DNA of 64,000 nucleotides from Trichostrongylus colubriformis. Its lineage: Eukaryota > Nematoda > Chromadorea > Rhabditida > Trichostrongylidae. Within the stretch, counting starts at the first letter, position 1. Every line of letters begins with the position of its first letter. Shown here piece after piece: positions 1 through 17,967 of this stretch. A model generated the notes under the pieces. That model was given only the letters and a program-made list of their open reading frames with translations, was not told the DNA's origin and searched no databases. The stretch lies in assembly GCA_963978905.1 (NCBI GenBank), contig OZ022259.1, positions 33,476,343 to 33,540,342 of the forward strand, given 5' to 3'. Made by a program: the position numbers and the translations under genes.

Positions 1-5080
<5,080 letters not shown>

Positions 5081-5088
5081 TCCACAAC

Positions 5089-5097
5089 TGAAAATGT
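5089..5097 (-). promoter_or_regulatory. Probable spliced-leader trans-splice acceptor of the FERM gene
   Basis: On the minus strand a consensus acceptor (ACATTTTCAG) ends about 8 bases before the ATG chosen at 5080, with no matching donor needed upstream. In nematodes such a site just ahead of a start codon usually receives SL1. It also decides the start: an upstream in-frame ATG at 5104 (MVDIFSCG...) would lie in the outron and be removed. The site is seen directly; its use is inferred. Confidence 0.5.
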
Positions 5098-5104
5098 CAA
5101 CCAT

Positions 5105-6344
5105 GAAAATAGGTGAAAAAAGAATAACAACACAAAATTAAAGCGTAATCAACTCATAAATGTAAGGAACTGTGATTTTGAAAAATTTAAAAAAACAGCA
5201 TTAAGATAAACGATTGGAACGAGGCGATCGATAATGCTGTTGAAATTTTCGCGATCCTATTTTTCCCAGATAAACGTGTGCTGACATGTCTGCCCGTACC
5301 TGTTCTTTTACATGACCCGCACGCATTATCATTTCCTTTGCACAAGCGTCGCGACATTGCGACCAAATCGAATTTCAAAAAAAAAATAAACTTGAAACCA
5401 TGCCAAATATAACACATAAAAAATACGCTCAAAAGCCGAACAAAAGTTTTAATAGTTTTCGTATCGCTTGGTACTGCGCTGCTTCATGGATATACTGTTC
5501 CAAGGAAATTATGCCACGTACTGCAGCCCCATTTTGTGCCGCTGAACCATGTGCAACAAGTTACCAGGGCCATTGCCCGCGTCCGAGTTTCACGTATTGC
5601 GGCAAGCCACCCATCTGTGAAAGTAGGAAACGTTTGAAATGAGAACCACCCCTATCCTTCGCTTTTTCGTGCTGATGTCATCGAAAAACAATTCATTCCA
5701 ACGATTCTAATGTTGGCGTCATCTTTGTTTAATTGTGCGTCGTAGTAATTGCTCAACGATACGACGAAAGTCGTCAACGATATAACTCGTGTTACGACTT
5801 TTATAACTCCAAAACTGATTAGAATTGCAGGTTCAGAGGACACTACTGGTGGTAGAAATCAGAACTAGAAATGTTTGTTTTCTGTATTCGAGATGAAATT
5901 GCAGTTTTAAACTCGGTCGCGAAACCCGCAATGAAATGTGTTCCTTAGGGTCTTAGTGGGGGCTTTTTCGGGAGAGTTCGTCCCGATGGGTGCCAAAGAC
6001 GGAGTAGCTGTGGAGGGCAGGACAGTGCTAGTATGGCCTCACCGTCTGCATCACCCCGTCAGTGATGCAGAGAGCGCGAAAGCACGGCCTCGATCAGGAT
6101 CAGTGTTAGAGAAAGGTGTGTCTCGGTTTTTTAACGGTTTCATTTCGTTCTTCTCTGTCAATGCTTAACTCAGCATCTCTACTTTCATATTCTTTCAAAT
6201 CGGTAAGAATTATTCCTAATGATGTTTTCAAGTACTGCACAAAATTTTGGGGAGCATGCAAAACAATGTCGATGCTTGCAGATGTAATCAATATGGCACT
6301 TTTGAAGGAAATTCTCGCTTTCCCAATTTTTATTTTCAATCGGT
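5105..6344. other. Upstream region of the FERM gene, no gene recognised
   Basis: The promoter of the minus-strand FERM gene should lie here. I see only short open frames without splice logic or known motifs. Confidence 0.4.
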
Positions 6345-6832
6345 ACTGGGCACTATTCCACTATCACTACCCCAGATACCGCGGGTTGGGTCAAAGAAAA
6401 AAAAAAGAATTTTCACTGAAACTTTGCCCAGGGGAGATATTTGGGATGCTGATCACGAATATGACATCCGTTTTTGTCGTTTGCGCCAAGCTGGTGCGAT
6501 TGCACCATGTTAGTGCAACAGCTCAATTTCACCAAAATCGCATAAACTTCGCCCCGGGGGGGGGGGGTATTTGGGAAAACGGATGTCATATTTGTGATCA
6601 GCACTCCAAATAACCCCCTCCCCCCCTCCTGGGCAAAGTTTCAGCGATTTTGGTGGGAACGAGTTGTTGCATCAACATGGTGTAATTGCACCAAATTGGC
6701 GCATACGCCAAAAACGGATGTCATATTCGTGATCAGCACCCTGAATGACCCCTAAAGACGAAGTTTCAGCGAAAACCATTTTTGATCTAACTCGCGTATG
6801 TGGGGTAGTGATGGTGGAATAGGCCCGTTAGT
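6345..6832. mobile_element. Fold-back element with inverted arms of about 150 bp
   Basis: The left arm (CACTATTCCACTATCACTAC, then a block with ATCACGAATATGACATCCGT) returns inverted at the right (AAAACGGATGTCATATTCGT to GGTAGTGATGGTGGAATAGG). The core holds a third, partial copy around 6550-6605 and a G11 tract at 6556-6566. No transposase is encoded, which fits a non-autonomous MITE. The flanks contain TACT on one side and its complement on the other, but the exact ends are uncertain. Confidence 0.75.
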
Positions 6833-8900
6833 AGTGAACTCTTCTAGGGCTTCATGGAACGGATCCATTTGTGCATCAGTTCTCGACTAATAAATAATAA
6901 TAGATAGATCCAGCGATTGAAATGACTTTCAGCAATAGGATAGGAGCGATGTATTGAAAAGATTGCTACTATTTTTTAGCTTTTGCTGAGCCGATCAGAG
7001 TAAAAAATTCCAAAAGAGAACAAGGTCAAGAGAAACCTTACAGACCCATGCCAGGTACGCTAATCTCAATGTTAGGAATAGAACCAAATGCCAAGGACGT
7101 GTCCCATCATCGCGTTCCACCAAAAAGACGTTCCAGTAATAAAATGAAATTCAATTCAAATTTCACAGCTATCAAAGCCAGTTTCCAGTGCGTCAGCCAT
7201 GGGGTAAAAATCTGAATGGGATAGCGAGCGAATATGTGTGATGATATACCGATATCGTTTCTATACATAGTCATGCAGTGCCTGAGTCCACAATTCATTT
7301 CATTTTCATGGAGTTGATACTTCTTTCTATAGAAAAGCATAAAATCGCCTGCATATATACGACTGAAGCGAAACACGTAGATATTCGCAAAACACCAACA
7401 CGGTTCGTAGTATCGAACTCCGCCCATATAAACTGCGGGTGTGCGTCAAGACACTCGAATGAGTTCGGGTCACAAGTGAGGACGACTGCCGCTCCCTTTA
7501 CATGCGGCAAATTCAACAAGTGAACAGCAAGGCATTTGTGGCGCGCCATGTCGCCGTTTGCGTGGCGTGGTGCGGTGACCCGATTCGAGTGTCCTGACAA
7601 CACCCCATCAACCAAGTTCTTGTTCTTCTCCAACCGAGTACACGAGATCGGTATGCTTGAGTGAGTGTGAGTATTGATTAAGACATTAACCCGCCCCCAC
7701 AAGTTACAGCACACCAGATGTGTCTAGATCATCAATGGGTGTAACGCACCAGGAGCATTATGGCCTTTTCGAAGGGGATATGCCGAAGTCTCAGATGGCA
7801 GAGTGCGTGCGGCATTTTCAAGATGTGTGGGCGATCCAAAGGGCACTTATGAGAGCCAGAATTTTCAGGGATTTTATTCTTAAAATGACTTACTTTAAAG
7901 ACTGAACGATTGTAATATCTTTTCTTGCTGACCGTTTACTGAAACTCTTCGACATATGCATCGAATGGATTAGATATTAAATTGATGTAACCCCATTTAC
8001 CAATGTGATGAAACCCCATGTACTTTCCCATCGCCGTAAAAAAATCGCTCTCCGAATTTCCTAGCATCGTGGCAGACGAAATTGTAGGTAATTCACCTTC
8101 TCATTGCTCAATGCATTGTATATTCAGTGCAATTACAGCGCGAATGGCCGGTGAGGACGTCCTTCAAAAGCGCCCGACGACGCGGTAAAAAGGGTTTTAT
8201 CCCAGACCAGATTAATTTGCAGTAGAAAATAGAAAATTCATGAAAATCACGATGAATTTCCTTCCTGTGCTCGAACGGAAAGCTCCTCTATACGAGGAAA
8301 CGTTTTGGTTCTGTGACCCGGTAAATGGGTATTAGAGATTCGCGCCATATGTTCAAGCCAGCAAAAAGGCCGAGATGAGAGAGGCTGGCGAGGGTGTGGA
8401 GCGTCAATTTCGACCAACGGACTTGTAGATCCATTCCACAGCACTAGAGTTTTTAATATCGAAGAGTACAGGGGCTGGATTGAGACCAAGTGCAAGTACC
8501 GCACACGGTGATTGCGTCTTCGTTATCCAGCCACTTGAAGTTTGACCTCACAGCTTTGTGAGGATTTCAGGTTTTGAAGGAATCTATCATGGAAACTCCA
8601 TGATTCATGTTATCCTTGAGATCACCCTACCAGACACAGTACATGAACAAAAATATGAAGGAACCGGGCAATTTCCCTTTCCACTGTAGAAATAAAAACC
8701 TGAATAACAGCGACTCGTTTGAATTCCCGCCGAGCAATCTTTGAACAGCCGTTGGCGGTAAGAGGCATATCATATTCTCGCAGACACTGTTAATTTGCTT
8801 TCCTTACTGCGTCCTGACCATGTGACCATCGCCTCTTTGCTCATAGAGCCCTTGTGGCCGTGCCCACCCCACCACTTCAAGGGGGTTGAATTTTAGATAA
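6833..8900. other. Gene-poor stretch
   Basis: No supported gene. The longest open frame (7295-7714, minus) has no recognisable motif, and it shares a short block with 19,680-19,740, suggesting dispersed repeat sequence. Confidence 0.4.
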
Positions 8901-8904
8901 GGTC

Positions 8905-9005
8905 TTGTTTTCTGGCGTGAAACTTCGTATGTGGCCCTTAGTCTGCAAATACATGATAAATATATGGGTAAAAGGAGAACGCAAATTTCCGTGAACGACT
9001 CCTTT
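8905..9005 (+). repeat. Partial copy of the 33.7-kb fold-back element
   Basis: This piece (GCGTGAAACTTCGTATGTGG, then AAATATATGGGTAA and CCGTGAACGACTCC) matches the right arm of the fold-back element at 33,705-34,133. Only one arm is present, so it is a broken copy. Confidence 0.6.
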
Positions 9006-9848
9006 GAGAACGCTCAACAATTTCTGAAGCGCCTAAAGCAATGTGGGTGTTAACAGCGTCATGAATCTCAGATGCTCAAGAAATGAGCGCCAAAACCGGT
9101 TTATAAGAAGGAAAAGGCTAAGTTAACAGTTGTGTGAGAGAGAGCAGGGAAAAAACGACTGGATGACGCTCAGGTGAAGAGCAGACCACATGACTGGGAG
9201 TTGGCCTTTTCTTAACAGACGAGCATATTTCTGTTTAACATAGCAGAAGAATTCGTTACGTGGCATGCTGTTTCAGTCCCTCGAAACACCCCGGCACGAG
9301 AACAGTGACAGCGAATGAAAACAAATTTTATGCAAGTCCTCAGAGAAGGGGGGTTGGAAAGAGACAAAACACGTTTTTCAAGAATGTCCAACTACTTTTG
9401 TGACTCATTGTAACGAGCGAAAGCTGCCCTTTATTAGATTATTCATAGAATTTTAATTCTACCGAAAGTGGAATGAAACGAATGAAATCGAATTTGCCAT
9501 AAGTTGGAATATAAGAAAGTCCGTCTTTTTCTTCATTCCATCAGCAATACTACATTGATTCTACTCCTAAAGGCTACAAAGGTCGGAGGTGGAAAAGTGG
9601 AAAAAGTCGGCTCATCCATCCGCGTATCACATCCGGGATCAACGCCCGTCCCGACCTTCTGGTCAACGAGTTGGTACCTCGTCTGGGATAAGTCTGGGAG
9701 GGTAGAAACGCTGACTTGTACCTGTGATTACAATAATTTGAGATTGGTCCCGCAAGACTGTATCTATAAACAATAATCAAATGCTACTACGATTCTCGCC
9801 TAAAAAGGAATGCGGGGCGCTTCTAATAAAGGAATTGATACATCTTAA

Positions 9849-10173
9849 AGGCACATTTCGCGATAATCAAGTGGTCGACTTATCTCCTTGGAACAGTAGA
9901 TCATTGGGTGACTGGTCTGACTGCACCTTTTTCGCGTCGCCCCGATGCGCTATCACCGCCCTACACCTGCTCCAACCCACTGCGACGCTGCCTATTTTGC
10001 TCAGTTGACCAATAAGAGAGCTCGAGTGGGTGGCGTCGCAGTGGGTTGGAGCAGGTGTAGGGCCGTGATAGTGCACCGGGGCGACGCGAAAAAGGTGCAG
10101 CCTGACTAGTTACCCAAGGATCTACTGTTTCAACAAGGTAAATCGATCGACCAGATAATCGCGAAGTGTGCCT
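9849..10173. mobile_element. TTAA-flanked MITE, copy 1 (near-complete fold-back)
   Basis: The element runs from AGGCAC to GTGCCT with TTAA directly on both sides (9845-9848 and 10174-10177), the target duplication typical of piggyBac-type insertion. The arms are about 150 bp and almost palindromic: the block containing CCTACACCTGCTCCAACCCA returns inverted at about 10,040-10,062. No coding capacity. Copies 2 and 3 are at 21,845 and 43,595. Confidence 0.8.
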
Positions 10174-10177
10174 TTAA

Positions 10178-11845
10178 TACATGCTCCCACACAATCACAA
10201 AAAGATCATTGAGTACGATGTAAATGTCAAGAGAAATTATTCAGCCGAGGGTATTGGGCATTACATTCGAAAAGCAAACTGCGATAATCCAGAAAGGAAA
10301 CGGGGCTTTCCCACTGAGCACCCAGGCTTACAAAAAAAAACAAATAAAGCAGAAACCAAATGACAGTGCTTCATAAGAGAACGCGGATAAGAACAGTATG
10401 AGAATCCATGCAATAGAATTACGAGCTATCGCAACTTTAAAAAGTTACGCTCGTCACCCATTGCCAGTCTACATACGACGAGCTGAATTTGTAGTATCAT
10501 GCATCGCCAACCACTACATATCTGATCTTCACTGGACACTTCATGTGGAGTATCTGGGGATGAAGGCGAGGTACGTGCTGAATCCATGCTGTGTTCACCA
10601 GGGGGGGGGGGGGGTTAATTCCATAGAACTTTAAAATGAGACCAAAGCGGAACGACGGGGCTTCCAATATTAATAAAACACAACTTGCAAAATGCCGTCC
10701 TGGAAGAGTTAGGAGTAAAAGTTTGATTGTGACACATCGACGGGGTACTTTCCTTCGGGCGACCCCTCAACGAAAATAACCATACGGCAACGGTGGCCAT
10801 GGCTTTGATGGTGCTATTGCTTTAGAGGTAGTGAATGGGTGGCTTTCCCTCTCCGATCAGGCTTTGCGATGAGTCACCTCAAGCAAAGAGTCATCGTCTC
10901 GACCAATGAGTCATCGCAAGCAAATTTTGACCCCTTTTAAGGCTGTTCGAAAAAGCATTTTGCAATTTTGGTTCTCATAAGTGTAATCAGCATTCCAGAG
11001 TCTATCGATCGACCTAAGTCCCATTCCAAGGCTGCGCAAGAAGTCTCCTTTCCTTTCCTGGTTAGTAAAACTGCTCTACTATGATGGGAGGAGGCAAATA
11101 AATGAAATGATGTGGGAGCTTACAGAAAACGAGATTTCTTGAAACAGGACGAAAGGGATGGAAATGCCGTTATATAATCATTCTTGATAGCGCTAGCGTT
11201 CACTGTTCAAGATAAAGAGGGGAAAGGCGAATGAAGCAGGTGGAGGTTTCGAGGAGTTGCATGCCGTGCTGAATATTACTGAAGGTTGGGAACATGAAAT
11301 TGTTGACTTTCACAATTGCGTATTGAAGAAAGAAGCTGAGATGTCTAATATGGGGTATACGGGGCGTACCATATATTAAATCCCTTAAAGGGCGGATGAG
11401 CGCAGCGGATGTTATCTGTTTGCTGTTGGTGTGCTGCTTTTTCGATTTCGGAAATTTCCTTCCATTCACGTAGCCTTTTTATTCTGTTTTCACAAAATGA
11501 CAATTTCATTTCATCAATGATGACATTTCTCCCATGAATGATTGATTGGCGGAATGCGAAAACGGGCAGGAAAGAATTCATGAAGCTAAGGAAGACAGGG
11601 ATCACCTGCACTATGTACTCCTCTCCCACCACCGTTCTCATTCACAGTCATCAAGGTTGTCAAATTTTGATGGCCTTGAAAAGGCTTTCTTTTCCTAAGT
11701 GCAACTGAAGCCTTTAATATTCACACCGCACAGCATTCACTGTCCATCGAGAAAATGTTAAGATTCGTATCCTGTTTGGCTGCTTTCAGCATTTTGTACT
11801 TCATTTATAATGTTTACTGCTGTATTTACGTTTCCCCTAAAGACG
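10178..11845. other. Gene-poor stretch with a G tract
   Basis: There is a run of G at about 10,602-10,614. No gene or clear repeat was recognised. Confidence 0.4.
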
Positions 11846-11849
11846 GCAT

Positions 11850-12330
11850 TAGGGCAAATTCGGACGAAAAGTAAAAGAAGTAGTGAATCTGAAAGTCGAG
11901 ATGCTCAGTAACAGGACAATGGAGAAAAAACGTATGGAAATGGCCAAAAACCCGAGAAATAGGACCCCTTTCTCTCCTTGATCTTCAATGCGGACAACCT
12001 TTCCGTCAAGAGGCGGATACTCCGAGCACAATTTTCATTGGCATGCTGCCAAATAAACGCAAGGAATTTTCGGAAATACGACAGAACCTTTTTCCTGGAG
12101 TGAACTTCAGGCTAAAGAAAGCGCGCCGCAATACCTTCGGTCTCACCACATATCCTTGGCCGCTCTCATCATAGCCGACCACGAATCACGTCCTTGGGGG
12201 CGGGGTCGATTATCGAAAGGTGGCAGCTGTTATCCGTTGCGCCGTTTCTACAGCTTGGAGGCGCACTTTTTCACCGGGATTTCGCCACAGATAGCCTTCT
12301 TAGGCTCATAGTTTCCATGTAAGTAACTTC
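11850..12330. repeat. Dispersed repeat, copy A
   Basis: The block 11,850-12,060 contains GGCCAAAAACCCGAGAAATA and TTTCCGTCAAGAGGCGG. It is found inverted and diverged at 61,195-61,395. Its right part (CAGCTGTTATCC, then CCTTCTTAGG) recurs at 21,720-21,775 and 22,785-22,880, so several diverged copies exist. No coding frame is shared. Confidence 0.6.
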
Positions 12331-12534
12331 TTTCACAGATTTCTCAATAACCACATTATCCCTGATGCTGTGTTTACACACGAGAGCTGCGCTAAGAGTC
12401 TTCATCAACAGTATATAGAATACACACTCTGCCATACAGAAAAAAGCTAGCATCCGTACTGTATATAAAACACTCCGCTTATCAGTCCGTCCGCCCGTCT
12501 GTCAGAAAATTTAGGCATAACATGTAAAATAAGT

Positions 12535-13160
12535 TGTGGAGATGGGGACAAGTTTGGGATGGGTAGGGCATGGGACAAAAAGCAAAGAGCACACATGGAC
12601 TAAGCTATGCTCCGCCCACGGTGGGCGGGGTGTGCACTGGAATGTTCCGTTTCCAGGCCGGAAATTGTTAATTTTGTTTCCATATGAACCAAACGCAGGA
12701 AAGATGAATTAGGGCCAGGTATGGGTTTTGAAAGTCATGAAAGAGGCCTGGGCACAGTGGGCGGAGCACTTGTAGTGGCGGTGGCGGGCGGAGCTTGCAC
12801 GCTACACGGAGACAACCATACGGGAAAAACCTGCAGAAATGGGGACAAGTTAGGTACGGGTATGGCATGGCACAAGAAGTATAATAAAGAGCAAACATGG
12901 ACCAAGTTAACCTCCGTCCTCGGTTGGCAGGGAACGTGCACTAAACGTTCGGTCCTTGGATCGAAAATTGTTTGTTCGGTTCGAAAATGGTCGAAACGTG
13001 AGGAAAAGACGGGCTAAGGCCAGCCATGAGTACCCACGAATGAGGCCTGGACACAGTGGACGGAACACACCCTGAGTGGGGGTTCGTACAACAAAAATTC
13101 ACAACTCGGTTCCAACGCAGCCTTGAGACCGGGAAAACATCGGCAGAAATGATCATTGTC
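12535..13160 (-). repeat. Two-unit tandem repeat, about 300-bp period (same family as 59.1-60.1 kb)
   Basis: Units restart at GGAGATGGGGACAAGTTTGG (about 12,540) and AAATGGGGACAAGTTAGG (about 12,838), with a partial third at about 13,145. The complement of each unit carries the same landmarks as the array at 59,110-60,090, including the block around CTTGGTCCATGTGTGC and the block CAACAATTTTCGGG. Orientation is opposite to that array. Open frames across it are a by-product of the repeat. Confidence 0.7.
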
Positions 13161-13196
13161 CAAGTAATCTTAAACACACTTAAAATTACTTAAAAT

Positions 13197-13266
13197 GAGA
13201 GAAAACCCGCTCACGATGGGCGGTGCGTAATATTATGCACCGTCCATCGTGAGCGGGTTTTCTCTC
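13197..13266. repeat. 30-bp-arm hairpin with TAATATTAC loop
   Basis: Arms at 13,197-13,226 and 13,237-13,266 are complementary with one mismatch. The 10-base loop reads ATAATATTAC on the minus strand. Confidence 0.85.
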
Positions 13267-13970
13267 AAGGCTCCTATGTGGTAATGGGTACCGAAAAAAT
13301 TTACAGAAAAAGCAATTCCGATCGTCCCGCTGATGCCCATGATGATACGCGCGCAGTAGTGTGCGATAGCCCAAGTTTTCAAACAATAAGCACTGAATGG
13401 CAGCATTAACAGAGCGAACGGCCCCGTTAATGTCACTTTTAAAGATGATCATCTCCTCAAAACCACCAAGTCATACTATTCATTATAAGATCCCCATAAA
13501 AATAAAACCATATATAAAATAACGTACTCCTTTCAGAACTGTTCTATAGATTCGATACGATGGTCAGTTGACCATATATGGGCAGTCTTCCTGAAACAAT
13601 TGACCTTACTACTGTTAAATCAAGCACGAACATGAGACGGAAGGTTTCAGGTGCACGGGAGATTACGTAAGATACTTAAATTAATCACTGGAATGAAAGA
13701 AAAGCAGCGTCAGATACAAACAAAAAAGTTCAGTCAAAAGAAACAAATCAGCTAGTATTCTAGATCCAAAGAGGATATTGTAGTGAGAAGTGGGGTATTC
13801 GCAACCCCACTGACATGATAAGAGGATCATCTCCCGTCAGCACCTTGAGCCATGAAAGCCTTTGCTTCTGAGAGTTGTCGAACTAATACCACACTCTTTC
13901 GGGAGAATAGAGGAAAACTGGATGGTACTTTTGGTAGCTGCTGATTTACGCCGCAGTCCACAATGCGGAA

Positions 13971-14105
13971 GTTGTTATAAGGTTGCTGAGTTATGATCAA
14001 AGTTTTAGCCTCGGACGGGTGTCGAACCTGCACTTCATGCTTGCAGGTTCGCATCTCGTCCGAAACCAAAGCTTGTGCCCATAACTCAGCAACCTTATAA
14101 CAACT
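13971..14105. repeat. Palindrome built from tRNA 3'-half-like arms, copy 1
   Basis: Outer arms GTTGTTATAAGGTTGCTGAG and its complement enclose inner arms that carry a T-arm/B-box-like core (GCAGGTTCGCATCTCGTCCG and its inverted partner). There is no complete acceptor stem or D arm, so it is not a functional tRNA. Confidence 0.65.
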
Positions 14106-16176
14106 AGTACAGCGGCTGCCCCATACGGGAAACTTATCAACCACGAAAGCTTGGTATTTATCTTTTTAATGAATTCTGGTAATCTGAACAAAAAAAAGAT
14201 AACAAAATTTAAATAGAGAAAATACTGACGCCTTTTTGGTGCGCTAATCAATGCTGTGAAACAGTAAAAAGGGGAGAATAGAAAAAAGAAGAGCGAGAAA
14301 AAGAAAATTGAAACTGACGCTAACGCTTTAGCTACCATCCCGTCACTGTGCAGACGAAGGAAATCCATTACTTCTCCGTAGAAGAAATCGAAATGTGGCC
14401 CAAAGGAGAAGGATAATGCTAATATGGGCATTCAAAATATTCCACCGCTATGCTGAGCATGCTTGGTAAGGGGAATTAGATTTGACAAAACGCACAAACA
14501 CTTTGGCGAAAAACTGCTGTGAGAAACCGGTTACTCGTGCTAACAACGAAGCGATGAACAATTTCAGCTTCCAGAGGTAGCCGAACCGAACAAGATTTTC
14601 GTAAATGAAAAACAAAGACAACACGACAATAGAAATGAGCACCGAAGCTGATTTAATGGTGATAACGAATGTTCTAGAAGAAAGAGGCATCCGTAATAAG
14701 CGGGAACTAAAAAGCCAAACACGAACATAATGGGGAATTCCCTGCACTGCATGCTCCGAGAGCCTGCGTGTGCTGTACTATAGCCAACATCCTACGCAAC
14801 AGGGGTAAAACAAAGGCCGAGCAGGAAAATGAGCCTAAGATCTATGTTACAAACAAGCTCTGCCAAGGATAATCCTCTTCTTCAAAAAGAGTTTCACTGT
14901 CGGGAAAGTTTCTCTTCTTTAGGGTTCAAGGCGTTGTTAACGAAGGAACATGAGACTGACGACGAAATCTGGGTGTAAGCTAAGCAAAACCGCTCTAGAG
15001 CAAAAGTCCTTGCTCCAGAGCGGTTTCGTTTAGAAGTTAGACTGCTTGACACGTGAACGCTCTGTTACGGAATTTATTATACCAATAGAGAATTCGACAG
15101 TATACCTGTCATACCGTACTCTAATATTCAGTTTCAAGGGCTACGAAGCCAAACGAGAGCTCAACGACAATAGAGTTTGTCGGGCTTCTCCCAAATGCAG
15201 ACGAACAGGAAATTGAACATGCCCGTTTTCAAATTCATGAGGCACATAAGATGAAGAAATGGGCGCTAACTATGGGAGTTAACTTCGGTAAAGAATCGTG
15301 GTGATCGTTGAACCAGCACGGTATCAATCCACTGATCCTCAAGGGATGTAAAGTTTAGTTGGCCTGGGTAGATTGTCACTATGTTTTGACCCCCTGACCG
15401 TGTAACTGGGAGTAACGCCACTTGTAAATTCTCGATTTGATATGATTTTTGAAAAATACTTGTGGATGAAAATTTAACACGGGAGTTACGTATGGTCGAA
15501 CAAAGATACCAGAACTTGCTGCAAGGAAGTAAGGCAAACAAACAAATGAGCGAATGAGCATTCTGACTGCTTCTGTGCAATCCTTGGAACCTCCCACGAG
15601 CTCATTTGCTATATCAAAAAATTTAACTTAATATGTGCTTCATAAGGATACCTGTGACTGCCTGTTATTATTCTTCATATATTATTTATTTAATGTCATG
15701 TTTGATGGGGAAAGATTTATCGATAATCGCAGTATTCAAGAGATTAATGTGGCTACTGCGATGTCTACAACGTGGTATTTATGATGACGATGTCATGGAG
15801 AATAACTGAATATCTCGGATTGTTCGCATTTTCAGGCGAAGTATGTAGCTTCGGGGAAGAAATCAATGTGAGGAAAGGTTTTGGAAAGGGAAGGCGACTG
15901 AATGCCACGTAGGAGATTTATTCCTTGACTCCTAATCTGTGACACTTCAAATCACCATGTCACAATCCTTTAGGAACGGATAAGGAGATAATGCCTGCAG
16001 TGATTTGGAATTAACTTCCAATGAATTAAGCTACCACCATCGATGACTTCACGATTTGTAGTTCGAATTATGTATTACGAAAGGTACACACATTCACATT
16101 GTTTGAGGTATTTGAAGAGATCCGTCAACTGAAATGGATGACGAATTCTTCAGATTGTTATAAAAATGCGTTACGG
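14106..16176. other. Gene-poor stretch
   Basis: Hydrophobic open frames on the minus strand at 13,997-14,431 and 14,448-14,752 have no recognisable family and reflect T-rich sequence. A small imperfect hairpin (about 15-base arms, AAACCGCTCTAGAGCA) lies at about 14,985-15,030. Confidence 0.35.
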
Positions 16177-16313
16177 GCAAAAGTACCGCTCTCGGACGGG
16201 ATTCGAACCCTCCACGCTCCCCTCCTAAAGTTCAATGGTTAAGCACACACACTGAAAAAGGTGGGAAAACATGGAGCGTGGGTTCGAGCCCCGCCACAGA
16301 CCGAAGTTTTCGC
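16177..16313. repeat. Inverted pair of tRNA 3'-half-like sequences, copy 2
   Basis: The right arm carries GTGGGTTCGAGCCCCGC, a well-formed T arm. The left arm carries its diverged inverted copy (GGGATTCGAACCCTCC). Between them AGTTCAATGGTTAAGCAC resembles a D arm/A box. The 5' acceptor strand matching CACAGACC is missing, so this is a tRNA-derived repeat, not a gene. Confidence 0.65.
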
Positions 16314-17914
16314 TCATATATCAGCCTTATCATAACATCAGACATAACTTATCACAGCTTAAAAATCAGCTGCCAACAATCAACAACCCCAGAATCGTAT
16401 TCTTCAGAAAACAGAAATTTTATATCAATAAGAATATATGAATAAATTTCATGTTTCCATTTTTTTGCTGGATTTCAATTTCGACTATATGGGGAAGCAT
16501 TTGACTAGAAAGGAAAATATAGAGAAATGAGTAAGAAATGCGGAATTCGAAATAAGGCTTGCCACACGCTAAATTGGTCACAGGAGCCGAAAAAAATTGC
16601 AAAAATTTTGCTTTTACTGAGGAGTACTGAGGAGCGAAGTTCACTTTGAGCATATTCTAGAGATTCAACTTTAACATTGTGAACATCATAGGAAAATGTG
16701 AGCTTCAGAATGTAGAAAGAACCTTTTCCCTTTTCGAAAGGCCATGTGAGAACGGCATTTCCAAACGCTTCATCTTTCCATGGCCCCCTCGAAAAACTCA
16801 TTTTCACATTAACTATAAATTCACTATAATTCACTCATCCACTATAAATTTCACTCTAATAGCCGCGTAATCTTAGATTAAGATCGCGCAAAGTCAAGAT
16901 ACAGTTCGCTACAAATTATCTTTGTTCAGGGTTAAATATACTTTGAAAATCTCAAATTTTCATTTTATAAAGAACATTCCACAATGGAGGAACGGAAGCG
17001 TATTGATAGGTGTGAAAGAAATGTATCGAAGAAAGGATAGTTCTATCCAAGCAGAAACGAAGGGGTGGCACTAATTTGCACTCGGGATAAACCCCCTGTA
17101 AGGTCATGATGAACGATGCGACGTCAACCGTGACCAAATCGAAAATGAAAAAGTGGTCAGACAATTCCTTTGACCCACCCCCTTCGAAATGACCTCGTGA
17201 ACACTTTCGTGTTGAGAAAACGTTCCGAAAAACCATTTAAACTCAACAAGACTATTACAGAAAGAGGTCGAGAGGAGTGATCCGAGACATTTCGGCACGG
17301 AGTGAATGAAATAGCGCACATAAGGGATGGCCCCGATTCCCCCTTGATGTTGCTACCAATGTGACGAAAGCAAAAAGAGCTGCGGATGTGGGTGCAATAT
17401 CTTTCCTGACCATCATCGAAATTCCTCACAAAAATGTGATAAATTGGTTGTGACAGGAGATAATCACGAAGCCTCCACATTATCGCCAAGACTTGTTTCC
17501 CATAAGGAGAAAGCAATAGCTATCATGTACTCAAGGACATCCCACGACAACAACGGCGGCTTTTTCTCCAAAAAATCGGCTGTGTAGTGTCCAGAAAAAC
17601 CAAAAGATAGTTAGAAGTAAGGATCAGAGTGTAAGAAAAACGTCGTAAATGAGACACATAAAAAAAACGAAGAAAGTACACACACCGACGCTGTTTCGCA
17701 ATATTGCAAAGTTTGATGGGGAGGGGTTAACTCGCCGCCGTGGTCGATGGGGATGGGATTTCACCAGTGTTGATGAAAACTGTGTGATGGGACAGGTGGC
17801 TCCCCTGAAAGGTCATCGTAGGTGGAATTTTGTGAAAGGTCTTTGATTCATTATGTGTCAGTACGCCGCACGCCAGACAGGATCTTTTGAAAGTTCATTC
17901 TGGTGGACATCACA
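16314..17914. other. Gene-poor stretch
   Basis: No gene, element end or repeat could be supported. Confidence 0.35.
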
Positions 17915-17923
17915 AAAGGACCT

Positions 17924-17967
17924 TCATCTATCATGCTTCCGTACCCTCATCTATCATGCTTCCGTAC
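17924..17967 (+). repeat. Two tandem 22-bp units
   Basis: CATCTATCATGCTTCCGTAC occurs twice in tandem, producing two overlapping near-identical short open frames that are not genes. Confidence 0.8.

Noticed and set aside
13997..14431. 144-codon minus frame, highly hydrophobic, as a membrane protein
   Set aside because: It comes from T-rich sequence and overlaps the tRNA-like palindrome; no family pattern or splice sites.
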